A stretch of DNA of 64,000 bases from Yponomeuta sedellus. Its lineage: Eukaryota > Arthropoda > Insecta > Lepidoptera > Yponomeutidae. The DNA is taken from NCBI GenBank assembly GCA_934045075.1, contig OW203734.1, forward strand, positions 16,225,680-16,289,679, in the 5' to 3' direction. Within the stretch, counting starts at the first letter, position 1, and every line of letters begins with the position of its first letter. A program made the translations under genes and the position numbers. Below the pieces are notes generated by a model. It ran no database searches and was not told the origin of the DNA. It saw nothing but the letters and a program-made list of their open reading frames with translations. Positions 1 to 12,169 of the stretch are shown here, piece after piece.

Positions 1-75
1 AAAGTAAGTGTTTTTTATGTAGCCTATAAACGTCCCACTGCAGAGCTCAGGCCTTCTCTCAGAGAGAATGTGCTT
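1..75 (-). repeat. Interspersed repeat tail, 'GTGGGACGTTTATA' family
   Basis: Read on the minus strand, this segment matches the copy at about 53,270-53,335: both carry a CTCTCTGAGAGAAGG stretch, then CTGCAGTGGGACGTTTATA, then CTACATAAAA. Two copies in one window show it is dispersed. Tails of this kind are common in lepidopteran retroelements, probably non-LTR 3' ends. The repeat runs off the left edge of the window. Confidence 0.6.
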
Positions 76-167
76 AATTACCATGCACTATCGAGTCATA
101 GGTTTTTTCCACAAAGTGCACAGCCATAGCTCCTAAAAATCACTTGCAAAATGATTGAGATTGTAAG

Positions 168-240
168 ATAAGAATATTCTTTATTGTATACCGGAAAATT
201 TATACAGAACAGAAGATAAGATACAATTGGCAGCCTTATT
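168..240 (+). repeat. Interspersed repeat fragment (copy 1 of 2)
   Basis: The segment starting AAGAATATTCTTTATT and continuing through TATACCGGAAAATT to GATACAATT is repeated at 6446-6516 with few changes. It encodes nothing recognisable. Being shared between two unrelated places makes it a dispersed repeat of unknown class. Confidence 0.6.
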
Positions 241-1158
241 ACTAATTAAAGCAATTTCTTCCAGGCAACCTCAAATCGGAGAATTTGCCGAAGGAGAAAT
301 AGATTGTACAGACATTTTTGGCAAATTCGAGCTGGAAAAAAAATTTGTTTCTCACTAGCGCTAGTCTACTCCCTGTAACTTCTTAGACAACCGAAGAAGA
401 GAAATAAGATTTGATTCTGATATACTTTACTTTATCGCGGAAACTAGAGGTGCTTCGGGAATAGCTTTTTTTATAAAAGTTACTTACATGCTTAGATGTA
501 CCAAAACAATATAAACAATATGTAGACAGACGACATACAGTTGTGGAAATGGCAGACACAGAATCCTTGGATGCGGAAGCAACCTTGATCGTGAAATATT
601 TTTTTTATTGAATCAGCCTCAGTCAACCTATAATTACATGTCAAGTAAAATACGCTACTCTTATGCGAACGGCGCACTGATTAGGACGCCAATTATTGAG
701 TCTTAAAAATTCGTGCGTGCAATATCTGTCCGTACCGACATTGCCCGACCCGATAACGCACACAAGAATAATTATCGGGACGTGCATTTCTGGCTGCACA
801 TTACCTAACCATACATTATAGTAACCCTATAGTTAGTAAAGATAGACCTGATATTTACGCACCTAGCCTCATAGTTGGGCCATTGTATATAGCAAAAGCT
901 GAGGTATGTTAACACTTCAGATTATAGGGGTTTCCTCACTATGTTTTTTTTTATCGTTAGCGAGTGGTATTGCTACTATAATTCCACAAGTGACCCTGCA
1001 CGCTGACGCACCAATAGTTTACAATCGTTGCAAATTAGTATTAGTAGTTTGACAGTTACACAAATTGAATCGCTCAGGATTTGGTGTTTTTGTTTGCAAA
1101 TCATAATCATTATTGCATGTCATGGTAATAGTACAGGCGGTAATAATAAATAATTCTT

Positions 1159-1205
1159 GTTCCACATGACACCCTGTAAGGGTGCAACAGGGTGTCATGT
1201 GGAAC
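1159..1205. repeat. Perfect 19 bp palindrome, 9 nt loop
   Basis: Arms at 1159-1177 and 1187-1205 are exact reverse complements (GTTCCACATGACACCCTGT and its complement). They lie in the intron following the second TACE-like exon, 45 bases past its donor. They could form a stable hairpin in the pre-mRNA. No mobile-element end is apparent, and a template-switch origin is likely. Confidence 0.8.
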
Positions 1206-1249
1206 TTTGCTAAAACTATATATCTACTTTTATATTTATTGTTACCTAC

Positions 1250-2122
1250 CTCAATGTGATAAGTTTCATCTGGCATGTGGATGATACCTGTGATGACTCC
1301 ATCTTCCAAGTGAAGTTTTACATCAGACTTAGTCTCGCCGAACACACGGCCAGTGTAGTAGTTGTTGCGTTCTAATTGAAGTGAAGATTAGTATATGGTA
1401 GACAACTGTCGTTTGTTTTGTGCACACTCTTAGTATCTTATTGTTATAAACACCTAGTAGGTGATATTGATTTTTCTTAAAAGCAGGCAACTACGTAAAC
1501 CTGAGTTTATGTTAAATATAAATGTCGTCGTCGTCGTCAGGCTATACTAGTCCACTGCTGGACATAGACAATGTAAATGTAAGGGACATAAATAATTTAG
1601 ATACCACCGTTAAAGTTACTGCTAAAGTTATAGTTACTGCAATAATCTTATGAGAATTTTTATATATATAATATAAAGAAACTAGAACAACAATGAACAA
1701 AAATACAATTCAATGGCATTGCAAAACATTTCTTGGTTTCTCGCATTTAAGAAATTCAAAACAACTACCTTCTGGTTTAAGTAAACGCATAAATGGGAGC
1801 TATTAAAGGGATGCATGTAAGGCCTATAATTGCATAATCGGTATGCATTCTGTTGATGTTCCTTAATAAATAAAATACATACCAACATGAACAGTAGTCT
1901 CTTTTCCATCGCCGTCAACAGTGTAAGCCTTGAAGTTCTCATGCAAAACCGAACTATGTGGATGCAGGATCAACCTGAAGTCTTTCCCCAGTGTTTTGAA
2001 ACGGAGCTCCTTGATAGTATTGAAGGGATGACTAGAGTGCTTCGCTCCACGTTTCACGATGTTGTGGGACAAGCCGGATGCATGTAGAGTCTCAAAATGC
2101 CTCAGGTTATGGTAGACCGAGC
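1250..2122 (-). CDS. Tace: TACE/ADAM17-type metalloprotease, two prodomain exons (partial gene)
   Basis: Two exons on the minus strand, about 2122-1883 and 1371-1250. The first encodes a prodomain stretch containing [20 protein letters not shown] and [12 protein letters not shown] and ends at a donor (TTG|GTATGT). The second starts after ...TTAG and encodes [11 protein letters not shown], then [12 protein letters not shown] and ETYHIE, ending GAG|GTAGGT. The junction is phase 1 and the reading frame stays open across it. The order and spacing match the ADAM17 prodomain (a 'F..LK..FKLYL', 'FKVVVVDG', 'TGHVVGE', 'YNIE' pattern). In the family this region masks the zinc protease and is cut off by furin; the mature enzyme sheds membrane proteins such as TNF-like and EGFR ligands. 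The catalytic, disintegrin and membrane parts would lie at lower coordinates, outside the window. The 5' exon carrying the signal peptide was not found. The upstream acceptor of the first exon (near 2123) is my estimate. Confidence 0.75.
1518..1580 (+). repeat. Interspersed repeat, 'GTCCACTGCTGGACA' family fragment
   Basis: A GTC-rich run (GTCGTCGTCGTCGTC) leads into GGCTATACTAGTCCACTGCTGGACA. The same motif, preceded by CTTCTTCTTCTTC, opens the longer copy at 51,139-51,410. It is dispersed and non-coding here. Confidence 0.55.
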
Positions 2123-2417
2123 CTTCGAATAATCAGAAGAGAATATCATCCAATAAGTTCACTTGTTTAACTATATGACACTGTGGGCAGGTTTTCATTA
2201 CATTCGCTTCCGACCAATAAAGAGAAGATCCATAAAACAGCAATGAAATACTCCATGCTTTTCTATCTATTTTCTCACGAAAACTCAGAATAAGGACTTA
2301 TTCTAAGCACGAAAACATCATCACAGTCAATTTGTTTTGTATTTTTATTATTCGCCTTTTCTCCCTTTCTCCTTTCTTCACAGACAGATACAGACAGATG
2401 GAAAAAAAACTTTCCTC

Positions 2418-2662
2418 CAACCACAGAACAATATATCGACCACAGACAAATGACAGATACCACAGATTTTTTGCTCCTCTTTCTTTGGTTGGTCCCTTAT
2501 TCTGAGGTTGGTCCACGGATGTAAAATCCGTGGGTTGGTCCCACTCCACTGCCGACGCTGGACCCTCAAATTCAATCAATGGGGTGAGGCTGCTAGGCAA
2601 AAGCCACCCCTCGTGCTTTCCATCTTTCTCTGTCCCCAGCTTATAATATTGTTCTGTGGTTT
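2418..2662. mobile_element. Foldback/MITE-like palindromic element with CCACAGAACAAT ends
   Basis: CCACAGAACAATAT (from 2421) is mirrored by ATATTGTTCTGTGG (ending 2659). Near the midpoint lies a second inverted pair, CCACGGAT / ATCCGTGG (about 2514-2535). The interior is rich in CACAGACA-type words. The organisation resembles a small non-autonomous hairpin element. No clear target duplication was found, and further single copies of the end motif follow at 2781 and 2841. Confidence 0.45.
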
Positions 2663-3093
2663 CCAGCCATCACACCACCACTACCCACACGGATGTAAAA
2701 AAAAGACGAACGAAGAACTTTCTTTTATTTAAGTACCTACCTACATCCGTGACTACCCCACTACTACACACCTACCACACCCACAGAACAATTAAACCAA
2801 ACACACCCCGATAATACTAAACCTGACTAAACCAATACCATGTTCTGAGGTCCCAGTCCTGCCATCGTGCTGCCATCTTCGCTTCGGACAACCACACAAA
2901 GAGACTATCAATATAAATTAAGACTAAGAGAAAGCTAGATCAGTCAGCTATACACTAGGTATTCAATTAAACTTGATTAGTAACACTAGATTAGATTGAT
3001 ATATTGTGATACCTAATGCGGATTTTACAGGCCGTATCTTGGTACCTACTGACGAATAAAAGCAGCAATGAATAATAGGTACATACAATCGAC

Positions 3094-3190
3094 GCCCCTT
3101 GGACTTGGCCCCCGTGGTAGAGTATGGCCTAACCTTCCTGCGATGCAGGAAGAGACCGGTGCCCCAGCAGTGGGGACATACAAGAGTTGA
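3094..3190 (+). repeat. SINE tail fragment, same family as the 5S-related SINE at 44.3 kb
   Basis: The segment from CTTGGCCCCCGTGGTAGAG through GAGTATGGCCTAACCTTCC to CAGCAGTGGGGACATACAAG matches the minus strand of 44,270-44,350 and fragments at 22,115-22,165 and 62,484-62,535. Only the 3' part is present here. A (TTTTA)-rich run follows at about 3215-3255. Confidence 0.6.
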
Positions 3191-3729
3191 TAACGAACGA
3201 ATCGACGCCCCCAATTTATCATTTATTTTATTTTTATTTTATTTTATTTATAGCATTACACAACAGATAAGTAACATAACATGTAAAAATATCAAGACGA
3301 AAGCTTATAATCTAGTTACATATCCTTTAACGTGTGATGACAGCGCGGCTGCCCAAATTCAAAACCTAGTAAAGGGGTATTTAAAAAAAAAATACTTTTT
3401 AGCATTTTTCGACTTACTAGGCAGTATCAATATGATGTGGATCTTAAAACACCCAGTTTCTTAGGTAATTTTTAAAATATTATTTAGCAAGTCTGAGCAA
3501 TTTGGCATGATTACGAAAATTTCCGTGAAGTACAAAATATAAACATAGTATCTCAGAATACAAATTTATAACCCTAGCAACTCAAGTGACTTACTATGTT
3601 ATGAATTTGAAAACCGACTTGCTTTGTTTTGAATTTGACGCCGACTAAAAAAATCAACGAAATTTCATTTAGTAACTGCAGTGACACGCAGCGCACGAGT
3701 GTTTCGCTCCATTATATTATTATAAAATG

Positions 3730-4673
3730 AGTTAAAAGCTATAAAAAATTACAAAGAAGATGCGAAGAAAGGCAATAACACTGAGGAACACTTTTATTCT
3801 ATGGATCTTCAAAAAGTGACAGTGCCAGATATGCGAAAAATTAAAGATTCATTTTTTTTGAGTCGTCTAGTAGCTTTTAATTTAACATTTGCACCAATAT
3901 GCAAAGATGGAAAAATAAACAGCAAATGTGTTGTGTGGCATGAAGCAATGATGGGTCGAGATGCCAATAATATAATAGATGCATTGATGACTTTTCTTAT
4001 TTCGGAAAGAGATGTGAAAAAAATGACACTGTGGTGTGACAATTGTACGGGACAAAATAAAAATTGGTTTTTATTTACAGCGCTGGTAATAATTGTTAAT
4101 TCTGTGCATTAATATTGATACCATCACTCTGAGATTTCTAACTAAAGGCCACACCCACATGACTGCAAACGGCGTACACGGTAACATAGAAAAAGAAATG
4201 TGGCGTCGAGACGGAGTTTATGATTACGAGGACTACAAGTCTATTATAGCCAACTGTAGAAAGAACATTGACGTTATCGAAGTACAGAAATCATACGAAT
4301 GGGTGAAAAAAAAACGAGTTCCACGGCGTAATGCAAATGACGATCCCCTTAATACATTTTTGCTAAACCCAGTAGTTGAAGCTAAGTTCCTTAAAGGATC
4401 ACGAAGTCTTTTCTATAAAACAGACTTTGACGACTCTTACCAAGAACTGAACTTTTTGGTGAAGAAATTAAACGTCAATGCTCTTCCTTTACTTTCAAAT
4501 GCCATCCCTCGAGGGGTGAGATCATCGAAGAAAGATGGTATTATTTCCAAACTGGTCCCCCTAATGCCATTGAACAGAAGGGAGTTTTGGCTGAATTTAT
4601 CTACGAGTGATAGCTCCATTGATTTGCAGACTGATGGACAAATCGTCACCAATGATAACGAGGAGTTCCTTTA
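3730..4673 (+). pseudogene. DUF7869-like transposon-derived protein, frameshifted fragment
   Basis: An open frame runs from about 3733, with an in-frame ATG at 3801. It encodes FFLSRLVAFNLTFAPICKDG, VVWHEAMMGRDANNIID and LWCDNCTGQNKNWFLF, then stops near 4112. The sequence continues in another frame from about 4100 with ITLRFLTKGHTHMTANGVHG and EMWRRDGVYDYEDYK, to a stop at 4674. The pair 'LWxDNCxGQNKN' and 'FLxxGHTxM' is the signature I associate with the DUF7869 domain found in many insect transposon-like proteins. The fold resembles an RNase H-like nuclease, with the first Asp and the GHT histidine as candidate active-site residues. A stop codon precedes the fragment, so the N-terminal half is missing. 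I see no clear terminal repeats. Most likely a decayed mobile-element gene. Confidence 0.55.
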
Positions 4674-4674
4674 A

Positions 4675-5510
4675 ATTAATAAGCATTTTATTATTGTGTA
4701 AGTGATGTTTAAGTTTTATGTTTTTAGTCGCGCTAGACGGTTGAGAGGTTAAAGACTTGTTTAATTGAAGAGTCCTTTAAAATAAGTTAATAAATATATT
4801 TTTTTAAGACAACACGACTTTAAATTAAAATCTGCATTAATAGGTAGGTACTTCAGGAATGGTTTTTTATTAATCACTTTAATGACACAGTAAAGTTATA
4901 AATGTAACACTAGTAATGAACTTGTCCAGCCTTCACTTTTACCTTAGAAAATCTAATTGATAACCTAGTAAGCCGAGTTACTAAGTTTTGTTATAGTTTT
5001 CATAGTCATATGTGGGTAAATTCACAAATAAAAATAAAGTGTCAGCGATTTAAGTGTAGCCATAACCTCTAACACGATTACGAGTATTACAAACTATTAT
5101 CAACAATATAATAAAACTTTTTGTCAAACACCTCAATCGCTACTATTTCAAGTTTCTTCGGGCCAATGAATTAAAGTGGCCCACCTGTTTTTGGCCCTCC
5201 TGAACATTTTTGTTGGAAGGAGTTACTATGTTTTGATTTTAAGCAGCCGAGCATGTTAGAATATGGACGAGCGCCAAAACACATCAAGCCACATAACATA
5301 CAACCAAATGCGACCACTCAGCGCAAAGTATCGCAGACACCTTACTCCGAACGGTCGCAGCCGAAGATAATTATGGCTCGATCTGCTTCTACAGATGGAT
5401 CCATAAAAGCTCTCCTTACCTAAATAAGTAGGTATTTAATTAAATAAAAAAAAACTAAGAAAAGTTTAAACAACAATTAACAATCTAACTTACAAAATTT
5501 TTAGCTTAAC
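4675..5510. other. AT-rich intergenic DNA, nothing recognised
   Basis: No open frame, repeat copy or RNA gene that I can support. Numerous poly-A/T runs and stop codons occur in all frames. Confidence 0.4.
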
Positions 5511-5513
5511 TAA

Positions 5514-5720
5514 TTATTGTGATTTAAAACGACTGAGGTTCACAAAAATATCAAGGGCATCGAAATTTTTATTTGATATTTCGTTGAATGACCGACACAT
5601 GTGAACTAAAGGTTTGTGTTGTGCCCTTAAGGTTTTACACAGAGGTAAATTAAATACCTGGTGAGTCTTAGCTTTTCTGGGAGCACTTATCGGCACATTG
5701 AGTTTCACTTGGCTTAGCAA
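5514..5720 (-). pseudogene. CR1/Jockey-type LINE reverse transcriptase, C-terminal tail fragment
   Basis: The 68-residue frame reads KLNVPISAPRKAKTHQVFNL, then LVHMCRSFNEISNKN and DALDIFVNLSRFKSQ before the stop. This fits the conserved C-terminal tail of non-LTR reverse transcriptases, in which basic 'R..R....F..P...T.....P..RM...YN' is followed by 'DIF..S...F+'. Upstream parts are absent. The call rests on pattern only. Confidence 0.4.
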
Positions 5721-6445
5721 ACATGTGTTAAGGGTACCGTGAAGTATTTTATGTAGCGTAGTTAGAGCAATTTTTAGTCTGCGCTTTTCCAGAGTCCATG
5801 CCTTAAATTTTTCAAGCTGTGTATCATACGATCGGCACTCGTATCGTACTCGTATTTTGTATCTGTAACAATTTTATCGAAAACGGCTTGGATGGATCGA
5901 ATCTATAATGACGTCACAGGTCAGTAAATATAGCGACCACGAGTACCCGAGAGTCGACTTTACGTTTGTTTGTTTACTGACGTCACTAATTCCTGTGCGA
6001 TGCCAATTCGGTGCTGCTCGAGATATCATTTTGGCCGTGGCGGCTTATTTTAAAAGTTTATTTTCATTTGCTTTTTGTAGAACAAAAAAACGAAATATTT
6101 GAAAGCCCCAACGAAAAATCTCAGTTGGTTATCAGAAACCTGTCAAATAGATTTTCCGGCGTTGTTTTCACCGTATTCATTCTGTGGTATTCATCTCGCC
6201 ATGATGTAGATATTCGGTGCAGGATTTTAATAAGATAAAATTAAATAAACACAAAATGTGTGCTGGTGACGGTGTGTATGTACACAAGTGCCAAGCACCA
6301 ACCTTACTTTACTCTGAGATATTTCAACTATGTAACAAAAACGTAAAAGTTGATGATCAAACTTTTTGTCTTTGGAGTGAATATTAATAATAGATGTTGC
6401 AAGTTTCGTGCTATCTAAGAATAAGAAGTAAATATAAGGTAAGCT

Positions 6446-6516
6446 AAGAATATTCTTTATTCTATACCGGAAAATTGTTACAGAAACAGCAGAGATAGGA
6501 TACAATTTCGAAGTAC
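6446..6516 (+). repeat. Interspersed repeat fragment (copy 2 of 2)
   Basis: Matches 168-240 (AAGAATATTCTTTATTCTAT, CCGGAAAATT, AGGATACAATTTC). Class unknown. Confidence 0.6.
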
Positions 6517-6709
6517 CTAAGTACCTGAAAAAGAAGTGGTAAAGTCCAATGGGTGAAGGGGTCGGGATCGATAATGTCATGGGTACCCATTGGGTGTTCA
6601 ACAAACCTCTGACAACTTTATGCTCTCCTGGTACTTTTAGAACACATCGGGGTTCAAAACTAATCTTATTTTTGTTTATTTTTTTTTTGTTTAAATCTCT
6701 AAAAGTAGT

Positions 6710-6890
6710 AGCTCAGTAGCAGTAACGCCGGAAAAAAGTAAATTACCCATGTAACAACTTTGATAGTCAGTAGTAACAAGGGAAGTAAAAATTTACCCAT
6801 GTTACTACTTCGATAGCCAGTAGTAACATGGGGAAAAAAAACTACCCGTGTTACTACTGGTAGTAAGTTTGGTAGTAACACGGGTAACGA
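6710..6890. repeat. Short palindromic minisatellite, about 3 units
   Basis: Units of roughly 57 bases repeat the pattern ACCCATGTTACTACT ... AGTAGTAACATGGG. Because each unit holds both strands of GTTACTACT/AGTAGTAAC, it is both tandem and inverted. No coding potential. Confidence 0.5.
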
Positions 6891-7840
6891 AAGCAAAAAA
6901 CAAGTGTGAGTTGTACCCATGTATCGAGGGTTCCGATCACATAATCAAATCACATACCTATTTACATATTACGATGGAATTTGTCTGGCAAAACACACCT
7001 TTTTGCTAAAACCAAATCTGTTTTTTTTTTCAGTCACTTTCGGGACTCCGGAAGTCCATCTCCACAAACTTGACACTGGCAGAATCCTAGGGGGTGCCAT
7101 ACATAAGCAAGAATTAAATTGAAGTCCGACTCACACTTGGCGGATTTTAAATATTGTTACCTATCTGATGTATATAAGGGGATCCTTATGTTCTGTGGGG
7201 GATGCAGTGGGAGAACTAAACTAACGCTACCAAAGAAAAAACTCAATTTATTGTAAAAGGTATAGGTACTTAGTTTCGGTACAATTTCTCAATTTAACGT
7301 ACGGTGAATAGCTTCGCTAAATATAACAACAAAAATCCAGGGATGGACCACAAGGGAGACCTGTTAACGGGACAAAATATTTAATTAATGTTTCTGTCTA
7401 ACAGCTTTTGCAGGTCATCCAGAATTAATCACCAGACATCTTTAGTTATTATTTCCATCAATAGAAGGCATTTTGTCTTTTGTCTACATCGAAGTACGAT
7501 TGTTTATATTTGATTGACCTTTGCTGTGTTCTTTCAGTGCTAAAATATAGGTTTCAGAAGTTGTGTTTCTATCAGTTCTTAAGTTTTTTAGTGAGTGGAT
7601 ATACCGTTTCTAACATTCTTGTTCGTTTGCTTGTGTAAGAGCAGCACCAAATGCATGCAACAGGACTTTGCCTCAACGGAATAATACATTGTAATCTATA
7701 CACTATAGTTGCAGGCTATCTTGCTTGGCGCTTGTGTACATACACACCGTCACCAGCACACATTTTGTGTTTATTTAATTTTATCTTATGAATCCACCAT
7801 CCCGAACCGAAACCTGCATGCAACAGGACTTTGCCTAAAC

Positions 7841-7931
7841 GGAATAATACATAATATATTGTAATCTATTCACTATAGTTGCAAGATAGCTTGCAACTGT
7901 AGTGCATAAATTACAATGTATTATTATTATA
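7841..7931. repeat. Imperfect hairpin with a half copy at 7681-7720
   Basis: Around the centre GCAAGATAGCTTGC (about 7881-7894), flanking sequence is inverted: ATATTGTAATCTATTCACTA on the left against TAGTGCATAAATTACAAT on the right. The left half, with its lead-in GCAACAGGACTTTGCCT, is duplicated at 7657-7720. It is probably a hairpin MITE and a truncated second copy, placed either side of the right inverted repeat of the 6231-7788 element. Confidence 0.5.
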
Positions 7932-7964
7932 TACCTAGTGGTCGCAAGCATTTTTGTACTCTTA

Positions 7965-8210
7965 GGGCCTGCGCAGACGAGGGACTATCCCCCGAGTACC
8001 TACTTTTTTGTCCGTCGATATAGATCTCTTATAAATTGTATCGAGTAGCGCACACGAAGGACTAAAAGTACCCCGTACAAAAAGCCCCTCAACTTATCGA
8101 GGACATCAAGAGACCGAAGTGGACAAAAGTTCGGTGTTTTCTTTTTCAACTTCATGTAATCTCAGAATATTTGCTCGAGGGACAAAAGTCCCTCGTCTGC
8201 GCAAGCCTTT
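7965..8210. mobile_element. MITE with GCGCAGACGAGGGAC terminal inverted repeats
   Basis: The left end GGGCCTGCGCAGACGAGGGA and the right end (reverse complement AAAGGCTTGCGCAGACGAGG) share about 20 bases. Internal sequence repeats parts of the ends (GAGGGACAAAAGTCCCTC near 8177). There is no open frame. The target duplication is not clear. A non-autonomous DNA transposon, superfamily undetermined. Confidence 0.65.
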
Positions 8211-8275
8211 ACTGAGTCGGGACCTTTGCAATGGCTCCCACTCGGTTCTCCTAATGGTAGGAGTAGGATGCCTGG

Positions 8276-8340
8276 TAGGAGCACGAGGATATGCTTATAT
8301 GCTCTTACTGGTAGGTGCATAAGCATATCATCGTGCGCCT
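8276..8340. repeat. Imperfect palindrome
   Basis: GTAGGAGCACGAGGATATGC on the left is mirrored by GCATATCATCGTGCGCCTAC on the right, with about 15 bases between. It lies between two MITEs and may be another hairpin element or an inverted duplication. Confidence 0.6.
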
Positions 8341-8500
8341 ACTAAGACGAAGTCACGTACGACGAATATTGTCCCTTATTAATCAGGTACCATGTACTAA
8401 TATCACCCTTCGGCCGCGTATCATACCAGAATGATGAAACGGGTATATGAACATTATACCTACGTATTGGAATACCGCCGACAAAGGTATTCCGATAAAA

Positions 8501-8760
8501 CCCTCTAGTGTCAGTAGTTCGATTGTTAGTCCGGTTGACCGAGTCCGGTTCCAGATGTTCACTTGTTTTCATGTTCATATTATAAAAAAATGACTTCAAC
8601 CGAACTACTGAAACTAAAGTGTCAGTAGTTCGGTCAACCGGACTAACCGAGCTACTGACACTATAAAGTGTCAGTAGTTCGGTTAACCGGACTACTGACA
8701 CTAAAAAGTGTCAGTAGTTCGGTCAACCGGACTAACAACCGAACTACTGACACTAGAGGG
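8501..8760. mobile_element. 260 bp MITE built of nested palindromes, with ATAAAA target duplication
   Basis: The ends CCCTCTAGTGTCAGTAGTTC are inverted repeats of about 44 bases with one mismatch. Identical ATAAAA hexamers flank the element (8495-8500 and 8761-8766), consistent with a target-site duplication. The interior holds several consecutive short palindromes, each AGTGTCAGTAGTTCGGT ... ACCGAACTACTGACACT with an AACCGGACTA core. It is non-coding. Confidence 0.75.
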
Positions 8761-9056
8761 ATAAAACGGTGCACAGAGAATCTCGCAATTGATACTTAAG
8801 TACCGAATACCCAAATGTCGCTTCTACACGGCGAAATTACTGTAGGTTTTCAAGACATTTTAATAAAATTTTAATTGTATATGTAATTTTTGTTTTATTT
8901 CGCATTTAAGTGTATAATGCATATTGTGTTACTACAAGATCATATTGATCCTCATGCTCCTACTGGTAATAACGGATCGCTTTTCCGCCAGCGCCTTTTG
9001 AGTACACAAATGTGAAGAAGGACGAAAGAAAAGCATTTTTTTATGAGTCTTAAATT

Positions 9057-9062
9057 TTTATT
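9057..9062 (-). promoter_or_regulatory. Poly(A) signal AATAAA for polyubiquitin
   Basis: AATAAA on the minus strand, about 30 bases beyond the polyubiquitin stop codon. The spacing would suit cleavage soon after. Confidence 0.5.
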
Positions 9063-9091
9063 TTCAGTAAACGATTTGTTTTTCAGTCATT

Positions 9092-11416
<2,325 letters not shown>

Positions 11417-11466
11417 TCAAAGGAAACCTTTTATGCTTAGGAATTTTGTTTTTTGCATTATAGCTA

Positions 11467-11545
11467 TACTATTTTTATTTTTAATGCACTAACCCTAACC
11501 TAAGGACAATTTTAAAAACCTATTTAGAGGCTAAAATTTTTTTTT
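11467..11545 (-). mobile_element. tRNA-headed SINE, tail fragment in inverse orientation
   Basis: Read on the minus strand: TTAGCCTCTAAATAGGTTTT, then AAAATTGTCCTTAGG and GTTAGTGCATTAAAAATAAA. This is the tail of the SINE family seen complete at 26.4-27.3 kb. It lies head-to-head with the plus-strand copy that follows. Confidence 0.65.
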
Positions 11546-11815
11546 TAATTAAAAATAAAAATAGTATAATCATGTGGGTACAGTGATATCATTCAGATTT
11601 AAAAACCTAACTGCAAAGTAGGTAGTCGGGGCTGTAAGTGATGCAATTTACTTAAGCCAGATGTCGCTGCCTGTACGTAATACAGAGAATATTGTAAAGA
11701 GGTTCGAAATTGCACTGATGCCGGTGAGTCGCCCATTAGCTCAGTTGGAAAGAGCGCTGGCACGGACAGCCAGAGTGGGTGGAATTTTTAGCCTCTAAAT
11801 AGGTTTTTAATATTG
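11546..11815 (+). mobile_element. SINE with tRNA-like segment (plus strand)
   Basis: It contains AGTATAATCATGTGGGTACA, GTAGGTAGTCGGGGCTGTAA, GAGGTTCGAAATTGCACTGA and CCCATTAGCTCAGTTGGAAA (an A-box-like tRNA segment), then AGCCTCTAAATAGGTTTTTA. The B box expected after 'GCCAGAG' (GGTTCGAATCC in other copies) has been deleted, joining straight to TGGGTGGAA. Other copies lie at 26.4, 27.1, 47.4 and 55.1 kb. The deletion makes independent pol III transcription unlikely. Confidence 0.75.
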
Positions 11816-12169
11816 CATTATAGCTACTACAGGTAATTTCATTAGACTATCAATGGTTGACTCATTGTTAATCTATTTTACAATGTTGGGGGCGGCAGAG
11901 TAGGCGTTGGGGTGTATGCATGGGGGCACTATTGGACACAAAAATGGAAAAAAAACATCCTTTAAAAAATATCTATTTTATGTATACATGAGCAAACAGA
12001 CAATCTGATAATGGCACAGAAGCTGATGGCAGATGGACAACTATAATAAGAAAAAAAATAAAAATGTATACACTTCCCGAAACTCTTAGTTGTTTAGCTG
12101 CATGCAGTTATGTAGATTTACACTTGTAATAGGCAGTGCGCAAGTCCTTTGATGCTATGCCCACATCTC

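Larger units (their letters stand above)
6231..7788. mobile_element. 1.56 kb segment bounded by 67 bp inverted repeats
   Basis: 6231-6297 and 7722-7788 are reverse complements over 67 bases with a single mismatch (TAAGATAAAATTAAATAAAC ... GCCAAGCA). This is a strong terminal-inverted-repeat signature. A TTAA precedes the left end and TGAA follows the right end, so no exact target duplication is visible; a TA duplication is possible if the ends are trimmed. The interior has no long open frame. It includes a dispersed repeat copy (6446-6516), a short minisatellite (6710-6890) and a fragment of the GTCCGACTCGCACTTGG repeat (7122-7150). It is probably a non-autonomous DNA transposon or a composite. 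Confidence 0.6.
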
